Positions 13,393 to 24,085 of a DNA stretch of 64,000 nucleotides are shown here, piece after piece. Position 1 is the first letter of the stretch; every line of letters begins with the position of its first letter. The notes under the pieces are model-generated. The model was given only the letters and a program-made list of their open reading frames with translations. It had not been told where the DNA came from and searched no databases. The translations under genes and the position numbers were made by a program. Source of the stretch: Cristatella mucedo (taxonomy: Eukaryota > Bryozoa > Phylactolaemata > Cristatellidae); the NCBI GenBank assembly GCA_009760855.2, contig WPIO01000023.1, forward strand, positions 3,784,501-3,848,500, written 5' to 3'.

Positions 13393-15235
13393 GTCCTCCT
13401 CCTGCTCGGTCGATGCGCCGAGCCGGCCGGCCGAGTTCGGCGAGGAAGCTGGACTCGCCTCGCGGCCGCTCTATTTAGACGACGCTAATGAACGCCGTCA
13501 GAGGCCCGCCTCTTTCTTGGCTCGCAATAATTGCGGTCGCGACTCGCCACGAGGCGGGCAGCGCGAGCTGGCAATTGCAATTTCACTCATCCTCCGTGCG
13601 AAGCGGTCCAATTCCGAAGTTGATTGGCAATAAGCTCCGGCGACGCGCGTGCAGAGGCGCGAGACAAGCGGCGGCGCCACCAGCGACCGCCTCCGACGCA
13701 GCCGCCGTTTCGGACGCGCGCGGCGCCGCTACAGGCGTGGCGGCGCGCCGCCGTGCTGCGCGGGCAGCAAGTCGCGACTCCAGCGCGCGCGAGCTCCGTC
13801 GTTCGGACTACGAGCAAACTGCGGTGGCGGCGGCGGCAGGTGCAGGTGTGCGTGGAGCAAATGGTGACCTCGCCTGGGCCGCGCGCGGCCGCGAGCGCCG
13901 AAGCAGAAGCAGCGGCCGCTTCGAGGAGGCTGCGCTTCGCTGCTGCTGCGGCGGCGGCGGCGGCGCGGCGCCCGAACTGGCGGCGCGAGTTGCTGACGGG
14001 CGAGAGTGAAGAGCACGAAGGGAATTGGTTTCAGGTACTCCTCCCTGGGTGGGGCAGTCGTGAAGGCGAGCAGCGCGGCGTCCCATCCGGCGTCGTCTCA
14101 GCCTCAGTCGCTGCAGCGCTTGCCTCGCCGCCGCCTCTACGGTTACTGGCGAGCGGCGGGCCGTAGCGCGTCTCCTCATCCTCTGTCGTTCGCCGCTGCC
14201 GCTGCCGCTGCCGCCGCCGCCGCCGGTGCTGTGCCGCAGCTGGATATCTGCTTCGAGTTCTGCGAGCTCAAGTGCCGTGAGTGTAACCGCTCGCTCTCGC
14301 CCTCTTATTTTCTTTCTCTTTCTCCTCTCTCGGCTGCTCTTCTGGCTAGCTGCCTTCCTCAATCCCCCCCCCCCGGTGCTTCGCTCAACGCGAAAAATGC
14401 CCTGCTCGTTGACAGCCACGGTGCGCTCGCGTGCGCTCACGCCGCCCTTCGCCGCTTGTTGGCTGGCTGGCGCATGGCCACAGTGGTACGGCGACGGATG
14501 GTGGCGGGTATTCTTCTCACGCCTCGGTCTAACATGCCACAACTGCTCGGCAGTTGCCCGCAGGCAGTCCGACTATCGGGGCGCTCAGCGAGCGCACGTG
14601 CGCTCAGAGCTCGGTCCAGGCTCCTCCAGGATCCGGTCCAGGATCGCGCTTCACTGAAGCAGCGCGATCAGTCGCCGCCGCGACCTATGCGGCCCCATCC
14701 GCAGAGTGCGCTTGCATTAGTCGGCGCACGCATTCGCGGGCTGTGCGTCGACGTTGCCGCGCGAACCCGCCCAGCGGCAGCGGGCGACCGTCGATCGGCA
14801 GTGATCTCGCCGCGGCGGCCTCGGGTCGGCGCAACGAGTGGGCAGGAGCCGGCGATTGCCGGGCTCTCTTGCAGGCCGTTCAGGCTGGTTCTCGCTTTAC
14901 TGTCTTGGATGTCGCCGACACTCGACGCTTAGAGCGGCCTCCCGTGCTTCGCCGGGCAGCTGTCGCAGTACGGATTCGCGCGGGCCCCGTCCCCGCCGCC
15001 ACGGCCGCTGCAGCTCACGCGCGCCAGGTGTTCGCCGATCGTCTGGCTCGAGCATTCGAGTAGACCTTGTCCGTCGCGCGCTTTCAAGAGCGTAGTTAGT
15101 TGCCACCGACTCCCGCCCGTGCATATCTCCTTTCAGAGTTCGCACAACGTTTACGCTCTTTTCTCGCGATCTCTCGCTCTCTAGCTCTCTCTCCTTCTCA
15201 ATTACTTTGCCGCTCTCTCACGAGCTGCTTCCTCT

Positions 15236-15440
15236 ATGGCGAGTCATGCTTCGCGCCGGCAGAGCACCGCCGTTCGTGACGAGGCTGCATGCACATCGCG
15301 CGGCGGTCATCTTTGTGTTGAGCAGGAGCTGGTCGGCGATCCACCGGAGCAGAAGAACTGGAAGGGCATAGCGATTGCGCTGCTTGTCATCGCCGCCATC
15401 TGCGGGGCCATAATCGGCGCCATTGTGGCATTCAGGGAGC
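15236..15440 (+). CDS. DPP6/10-like exon 1: cytosolic tail and transmembrane helix
   Basis: This exon encodes residues 1-68 and ends in phase 1 before the strong donor GTAAGT at 15441. The juxtamembrane block [17 protein letters not shown] is nearly the same as vertebrate DPP6/DPP10 ([14 protein letters not shown]). Hydrophobic residues 45-66 form the single type II anchor. The start ATG at 15236 follows a pyrimidine-rich leader with no obvious acceptor, so I take it as a first coding exon. Vertebrate homologues use alternative first exons for different tails, and others could lie in the GC-rich region upstream. Confidence 0.87.
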
Positions 15441-18400
15441 GTAAGTGCAGCAAGCGCCGCCGCCGAACCCAGTCGTGGGCGGGCAGATGACGCCGCCATG
15501 GCGTCGGCAGCTAGGCGCTCGTAGCGGGCGCGACGATGCCGCTCGCGAGCCAGTCGGAGGCCACCGCTCGTCTTGCGGTAGACGGTCGGCTTCGAGACGA
15601 ACTTCGCCGGCCGGCTGCACGCCCGCGCGGTGACCGTCGACTGCCGCCGGCGGTCGTGGGTCAAAGGTCATGGTTCGCAGTGGTCGCAGGTCGCAGCGGC
15701 GACCTTTGGCCGTCCGCCAGTCCGCCGCTCGCGACTAAGCAGCTGAGGCGCAGGCGAGTCGTTCGCATTCTGCCCCCTTCGTCGAGCAGCAGGCAGAGAA
15801 AGCGGAGTAGCTCGTACCGGACGCACAACAGCGAGTCGCGGTGGCCGACGCCGAGCGGCTGAGCGAAGACGCTCGCAAAGCACGCCTTGTCCGAATATAC
15901 CGGCAAGCGGGGTGCGCTCGCGCGCGCGCCCGACCTGGCACCGCGGCCGGGCTGAGGACGTCGAAATGGCCGGCGCTGAAGTTTGACGAACCAGTTATTA
16001 TTTAGCGGACGATCCGGTGGACCACAGGCGGAACCTGCAGTTCGAAGACCTCTTCGACAGCAGCCTCGCACCGCGGGCTGTCGAAATCCAATGGCTAAAA
16101 ACGAGTGAGCATCGCTGCGCGGCTGCGAAGCGTGCAACGGACGAGACGCGGCGGTGGTCAGGCGAGAGGAGGTCGAGCGAGAGGAGGTCGAGCGAGAGGA
16201 GGTCGAGCGAGAGGAGGTCGAGCGAGCGGGGGTCGAGCGAGCGGAGGTCGAGCGAGCGGAGGTCGAGCGGAGGTCGAGCGAGCGGAGGTCGAGCGGAGGT
16301 CGAGCGAGCGGAGGTCGAGCGGAGGTCGAGCGGAGGTCGAGCGGAGGTCGAGCGGAGGTCGAGCGGAGGTCGAGCGGAGGTCGAGCGGAGGTCGAGCGGA
16401 GGTCGAGCGGAGGTCGAGCGGAGGTCGAGCGGAGGTCGAGCGGAGGTCGAGCGGAGGTCGAGCGGAGGTCGAGCGGAGGTCGAGCGGAGGTCGAGCGGAG
16501 GTCGAGCGGAGGTCGAGCGGAGGTCGAACGGAGGTCGAACGGAGGTCGAACGGAGGTCGAACGGAGGTCGAGGAGAGCGCGCCGAACTGCTCGGTCCACT
16601 GCGCTGCTTCGGTCGGCGCCGACGCGCGACGGGCCGGCCGAAGGCGGACGTTCGGAGCGAAAGAACGAGCTCCTTTTGATATTTGAGCTGAAACTTCTTT
16701 TCTAGGCATGCAAGACTACGCGTTCATCGACGGACTCGGAAATTTTGTTCTGAGACGGAACAGCGTCAGTGGCCTTCTGGAAACCATCCTGAGCAAAGAA
16801 ACGCTGGTGAGCAAGAGAGCTGCGTGGCTTTCGGCGGATAGCGTCGCGCTCGAGCTGCGACGTTCGAGCGGCGGCGTCCAAGTCGTGCGAGCAATATATT
16901 CTCCCTGCTTTGGTCCAGCGGTGAAAGTGCTCGCCTCGACCAAGGTCTTGCTGAGGTCTTGGGCTCGAGCCCCGAGGCATATGTGAAGCGCCTGAATAGA
17001 GATAAAGTTCTCTTGGGGCGCTATATAAACGAAATATATATATATATTTCTTTTTTATTCTCCCTGTTTTGGTCTCGCGCATGAGAATTCTTTCTCCTCT
17101 GCCCGGTGCCCTCTTGTTCTGCATGCACGCTCGTGCACAAGCGGCCACTGATAAGAGGCCGCGGCGCCGCTATGAGAAGACGGCGTAACGTTACCGTAAC
17201 GGCGGCGGCGGCCGAGGCGGCGGCTGTGGCGCTCTTGCCGGCGCTTGGCGACGGGTGGTAGTGGCGATCACGAAGGGAATCAATTCGCGGTTCTCGGCTG
17301 ACTCTGGCGGTCACGAAAGCCCGCTATATTTCCAGGAAGGCTGTTCGAACTTCTTAGAAAGCAATTGTTTTATTTATTATCGTAATTCTGACTGTTTACT
17401 TTAATCTTGAGTTTGGCTATGTAATCATTTCGCCGGAGATGGGAGCTTGTCGCTTACAATTTCGCTTCCTCCTGGAAATACTACTAATAATTATAATGCA
17501 CTTGATAAAGCGCCCTCAGAGAACTCAATCTCTTTCTAGGCGCTTTACATTTGCTGCAAAGCGAAACGCAATTGAATGGTGAGTAATATCTTGCTTGATA
17601 AACAACCCTCCCGACCTGCGTCAAAACATCCCCTGACCTGACCACATTTAAAAGGAACCTAAAAACACACCTATTTAGGACAGCATTTAGTGGGTCCCTG
17701 TGATTCGTCTTTGATGTGCTTATGCGTGCTGACACTGTGCATGCTGCCACTAACCACATTTGCATGCTGACCCTGTGCATGTCACCCCTAACCATATTAT
17801 TCATCTCGTTTGTTTTTCAAGCATGATTTTACTTACCATTCAATTGCATTTCACTTTACAGCAAATGTAAAGCGCCTAGAGAGAGATTGAGTTCTCTGAG
17901 GGCGCTTTATCAAGTGAATTATTATTATTATTATTATAACATGAATGTTCTCTAAAATATATTTACACGCCTAATTTGCGAGCCCGGAGCTGTACACTCA
18001 TGCTTACCGCTTTTAGGCGGGCCCTTTTAGGCACGTATATAAAGAATCCACAGACTCTGAAAAATCCAGCACCTCTGAAAGTATTAAAGCCCTCCTTAAA
18101 AACTCTCCAAGAGAGCCCATCTCTCGTAGCTCTCGTAATCTATTAGTCAGTCGAGTCTCGGCTACCGGCGAGGTAAAGATTCAAACGGCATGCAGAAATT
18201 TTGACTCCGACTGCACTTGACTTTCACTTGCACTGCATTTGCCTAGAGATTAAAAAAAGTCTCGCAATTGTAGTTCGTAATTCACACAACCTATGACTGG
18301 CGCGTGCACGAAACGTTCATGCCTGAGAAAAATCAAAGCGCCTAGGAAGAGATTGAGTTCTCTGAGGGTACTTTATCAAGTGTGTTATTATTATTATTAT

Positions 18401-21400
18401 CATTATTAATTAGACTAGTAACAGGCGGGCGTCTCACTCCGTCGCCCGGGTGCGTTTGCGAAGTCCCTTTCTGGAACCGGTGGCGGCCTGCGTGACGCTT
18501 AGCGTTGGCGCTAGTCTCGGCGGAAGTTGGTCCGCGGAGGTTGACGCGCCAGTGGACGATTGACAAGGCAGCTGCGAGTCGCGCAGGAGTGAGTCGCCTC
18601 GTCACCTTCGTAAACGATGACGAAGACTACGGCAGCTCGAGCGCTCTCACGCTGGCATTTCAGATCAGCATGTGGGCCGACAAGGCTTGGATATCGCCGT
18701 CGGAGCGCTACGTGCTGTTAAGGACCAAAGTCGAACGGATTCGGACGCACACCACTCTGGCTGAGTACGTCGTCTACGACTTGAAAACGAGGCGAGTGCT
18801 GCTCGCGCGCGCAACGCTCTCAACTACTCTCGCCGGATATCGGGCATCACTTGGTTTTAGTTTAATCGCCAACGCAGCGGCCGCTGTGGCGTTAGACGGC
18901 GATTTCCGGTCCTGCCATTGGCAGGCTGGGGCAGGCTATTCGCTTGAACCAGCCGCAGCTGGGCCATAATTGCGGCGGTGCGTTAATGCATTACTGAAAA
19001 AGTAATTAAAAATATTAAATTCCAAAATAAGTTTAACAATATCAACGTTAAATTAATTAATCATTACTGCAGAATAGCATACGTGGCTGCCTCATTATAT
19101 AGTTGGCCCAGGGTCTTAGCTTAGCGGTAAGGTAACACCACCATCTCTTTGAGACCCGCGTCGCGGGTTCGAGTCCTGCAGCAGGCCATCCTGTATTACC
19201 CGTCACAAGCGAAGTGGTCGTCGCTAAGGCTCAGCTTCCGCTGCACAAATGTTACGCGGAAGCAGCCGGCCTTAACTTTACTTGTTATCTTTGCGGCAGA
19301 CGTGCCGCTGCGGCGGCGGCGGCAGCGGCGCGACACAACTCGCAGCTGGTCACGAAGATTTGCTGGCTGCAGGAATCGAACCCATGACCTGGCTCGTAAA
19401 GCGCGCGAACCTTGCCACTGGGCCAAGACCCGGCGGCAAGCCTACCATGCCGCTCGCGGTAGGTGCAAAAGCGAAGGCAGTAGCCTTCGAGGTGGTGGCG
19501 GAGTGGCGGGGCCGTAGCAACAGTTTCGTTCGTTCAAGCGTGTACACTTATTCACTCCAGCTCACGTCTCACAGCTGGCTAGCTGGGCAGATGGGCGCGT
19601 CGCGCTAGGCACTTCACTGGGCGCTTCGCAATTTTCTTTTAATCCTACCGAGTGGGACATAATCGATATATCGCCGAGCTAAGCACGCAATGGCTCGCTG
19701 GCGCTCGCGTCGCCACCCGCGAGGCTGCCGCCGTTTCGACGCCTCTCTGGGCGCAGGTTCGCGAATAGGTTCGCGAACACGTGCTCGGTGCGAATGGGAA
19801 CGGGTCCTGATTCCGAATGGGAACGTGCGAACGGGCGCGTTGCTTGCGGCTGTTGCTCAGCGTTTGGTACTCCAGCTCCGTCGACTATTGAACGCATCGT
19901 CGTCATTCTTTTTGGACGTCCTCAACCTAACGTGTTCTCCGGCGGAATGCTCGTCGCCTCGAAATTCCCGGCCGGCGTGCGGTCAGAGCCTCTCACGAGC
20001 TCGCGAGAGAGGCGCTGCGGGCGAGGCGACGGAATGACTGCACGAAGCGAGTGGTCGGCAGCAAGCAGCAGCTGTCCGCGTCTTAAAAAAAGCCTCTCAA
20101 ATTGCGAGTTACTTAACCTAACCTAACGTTGATATAACCTAAACCCTCCAGGACGCCTCACTGTGGCAGCGGCGGCACCTCCGAGGCACTCTGCAGATTA
20201 AACGAGTTCCAGGCAGCTGGCGTTCCGGCGACGCACATTCACCGAAAAAATCTGACCGCTAGATGGCGTGCTTTCGCTGCAGGTTTTTTAGCACGCTGAA
20301 GACCTCGGGCATCAAGCTTCTGCAGTACGCCGGCTGGCTGGCATCGAACGATTCCCTGGTGAGCTCGCTTGGATAAATTAAACCAGAGGACGCAGAACGC
20401 CGTCGGCGGCTTTAGCCCCGCTCTTAACGGGAAACTAGGAATTCCCGCAGTATGACTCGAACCCGCGATCCGAGTCGTGAAGTGCGAGCACCTTTCCGCG
20501 GACCTAAGCTGGCCCGGCGGCGGCTCGTGCTTCGAAGGCGATATGCCGCGGTCCGCCGGCAAATCCGCCGCTCCTTTCCGACTTGCTATACAACCCGTAC
20601 AAGCCGTAGCGCTACCTTTCACTCGCCCGCACGCTTAGGTCTTCGTGGCCCAGAACGATGTGTACATTTCGTGGCGGCCGGGTGACGCGGCGACGAAGGT
20701 CTCGAGCGGAGGTGCGCCGTCGCTGCTTTACAACGGCATTCCAGATCCCATGTACGAAGGTGAGAGGTGCAGCGGCGATCCGACGGCGAGCGCCCAAAGT
20801 GAGAGGTGAAGCGGCGATCCGACGGCGAGCGTCCAAAGTGAGAAGTGCAGCGGCGATCTCACGGCGAGCGCCCAAAGGGCGGCCGCGCCCGCCACACCGC
20901 CCGCCTAGCACCGTCTCAGCTCCACGCGTGTTCTTTCACGCTGCCACAGGTGGCCTGCAACACTGCAGCGGCACGCGCCACCGGCCAGCTTCTTCTTCGG
21001 AGCGCCCCGCTACCCGCTACCTGAACGCTAGACGGGTCGGCGAACGCCGGCGACGCGAGCATCGAGTGATGGGGGCGTTGCGGGCGGTGGCGGTGCTTCG
21101 GCGGCGGCCGCTCTTCGGCTGCTTTTTTACAGCTGCCAACGAGTTCAGAGGGCTGCACGAGGCGGAACGTGGGACCGCGGAAGCATTCATTGTGCGTTTC
21201 GCATTAAGTAATGGCCGGCATCCGTCGCAGCTGTTATGGCTAAAGCCACCGGCGACGTATCTGCATACACGAAAATGGTTGGGAGCTCTCGAAACCGAGT
21301 TATCTCCTCCTGCCGCCGACGCGACACTCGAAGCTATAGAACAAACGCCCCAGTTAGCGTGTATCTATAATAGGTCACTGAGCTTCTTCACCAGTTTCGC

Positions 21401-22945
21401 CCAGTCTCCGGCTGACAGTCTTGTCCAATCAACGTTTGCTTCACTGGCTCTCATCTTTGCAGACGAAATCCTTCGAGTCGGTCAAGCAGTCTGGCCAGCT
21501 GAGGGAGACGACTTCCTCGCCTATGCCTCATTCAACGACACGCTGCTGCCGCGGCACGAGTACTCGCGCTACTCACCCGACGACCAGTACAACCCGCAGC
21601 TGCACAGCCAGCCGTATCCCAAGGTTGGCGAACGCGTCGCGATACGAGAGACTGGCCGCTCTCTCTCTCCCCCTCCCGCCCGTCCGTCCGTCCGGCTGCC
21701 GCCCGACCCGTGACGGCAGTGAGCCGCTAGAGACAGTCGCTCACGCTCGACCCGCTCTAACGCCGCCGACTCGGGCCGACTCCCTGTCGCCGACACCTAG
21801 AGCCGAGACTTGGAGCTTCGGCGGCTGCGGGGCTGGAGAGCTAGTCGGGTCGATACTTGTCCAGCTTCGTTCGGCTCGAGGTTCGGTCGTCATCGCGCCA
21901 ACGGCCTGCGCTTGTGCGACTTTGCCGATTGAAGGCCGGCCTGAATTCACCGAACCCTGCCGTGAAGCTCTGGCTGGTGGACCTACGCGGCGGCGGCAGC
22001 GGCGACCGGAGGAGCTCGGCGCCTCGCTCCTACAAGCCGAGGACTTTCAACCTGCCCACCGAAGTCAGCACTCAGTAAGCGGCGGCAGCTGCCGCGCTCG
22101 CTCGCTCGCTCGCGGGACGAGCCTCTTCTTTCACGGTGCCGCGCGAGAGTCCGGGCCGCCGTTGGCCGGTCGGGCGCCCACGCGAGCCGCTTCCGGCGGT
22201 GCCGAGCTCTCTCAGCCGCAGCGCCGGGGTCTCCTTTGCTCGCTCGCCAGCGACCACTACCTGACGGCCGTCAAGTGGATCGACGGGATAAGGATTTTCT
22301 CGTCGTGGCTGGCGAGAGACTACGCCAGCAGCGTGGAGTGCCGTTGCTGGGCGACCACGGGCGAATGCGAAGTGATCCGGCGAACCGCGAGCGGTGCGCT
22401 CGGAGAGCTGGAGATTCGAGGAGCGCTCACCGAGCCCGTGTTCGCTCCCGACGGGTCTCGCTACTTCGTCACGTCTCGCGCCAAGGCGAACGCGAACGGG
22501 GAGCACTTCCGCCGCGTCTTGTCGGTCTCCATCGACGTGAGTGCACGGCGTTACGTCCGGCGTCCGTCCTCGTCTGCGACGCGGCTCGTCTTCACTCGCG
22601 CTGTCGCTCGGCAAGGTGCCATTTCAAAATTGCCGAGGGCGCCTTGAGCGATAGCTGTCGACGCGTCGTCGCTCTTGTTGCGTCGTCGCTGCTGAGGCTT
22701 TGTGGCGGATCGGAGCGGATCGGGGAGCTGCGGTGGCGGCTTCTCGGCGGTGCCGACAGAGTGCGGCCGACGGGCGAAGCATGGCTCATGCGGCGGTACA
22801 AAAAAGCACTGCTGTCGCAGGCGATTCCACTGGACGAATGCCGTTTAGTTGACCTCGACGGGCTCTGCCAACTTGAAAAAACTGTTGGCTTACAAGTGGG
22901 CACAACCTCCGTCGTACCTTTCAGCCTGCTTGTTCTTCTCTTGAT

Positions 22946-23040
<95 letters not shown>

Positions 23041-23089
23041 CTCTCTCTCTCTCGCTCTCTCTCTCTCCCCTCTCTCTCTCTCTCTCACT

Positions 23090-23138
<49 letters not shown>

Positions 23139-23283
23139 CCTCTCTCTCTCCCTCTCTCTCTCCCTCTCTCTCTCCCCTCTCTCTGTCCTCTGTCCGTCCG
23201 CCTGTTCGTCCCTCCGTCTGTTCGTCCGTCCGTCTGTTTGTACGTCCGCCGGCCCACCCGCCCACGCATCCAACCATCCATCA

Positions 23284-23354
<71 letters not shown>

Positions 23355-23699
23355 GCTCTCTCTCTCTCTCTCTCTTGCTCTCTTCACGTTTCTTTTGGTC
23401 ATCCACTGTTGTCTTGTCGTATTTATCCTGTCGTGTGTCTCTCTTTGAATTGAAGCTACGCTTGATTCGTTTACCAGGGCAGATACGAATTTCTGACATT
23501 CGGACAGTGGGACGACGTGGAGGTATTGGCATACGATGACATGAGCGGATTACTCTACTACATTAGCACTGGCGGAGACAGCAGAGATCGCCATCTGTAC
23601 AGGTACGGGCGCTTGGCGGATATTTTCATTCTGTACGGATATGAGGTGCTACCCTGTGAGTGTGGGTGCGAAGCTATATTATATATATTGTCCACTGAA

Positions 23700-23756
<57 letters not shown>

Positions 23757-24040
23757 GTGGGTAGCCACTGTGGATTAGCGAGAAGTGGTGCAATGTGGCA
23801 GCTACGACATTCACAACTGACTAGCCCAACGGCTGAGTTTTGCGCCTACTACAAGCATACTGTCATAGAGGTAAGAAGACCAGAAAGTAGCCAGTTACAG
23901 TTATGTATCGACGAGATAAGGATTTTCTCGTCGTGGCTGGCCAGAGACTACGCCAGCATTGTGGAGTGTCGTTGCTGGGCAACCACGGGCGAATGCGAAG
24001 TGGTCCGGCGAACCGCGATCGGTGAGCTGATGCCGAAACT

Positions 24041-24085
<45 letters not shown>

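Noticed and set aside
13160-14932. Polyproline and Ala/Arg-rich frames
   Set aside because: Driven by the TCC repeat and CpG-rich composition; no domain recognised. A noncoding exon here is possible but cannot be shown.
15661-16709. Long open frames on both strands (up to 312 codons)
   Set aside because: They read through the 11-bp minisatellite; the real exons 2 and 3 of the DPP-like gene lie at its edges.
19108-19190. Functional tRNA gene
   Set aside because: Only B-box-like and weak A-box-like sequences are present; no cloverleaf could be drawn, and the same sequence recurs with a SINE body.
22592-23453. Ser-Leu and Arg-Glu repeat frames
   Set aside because: Readings of the CT microsatellites after exon 9.
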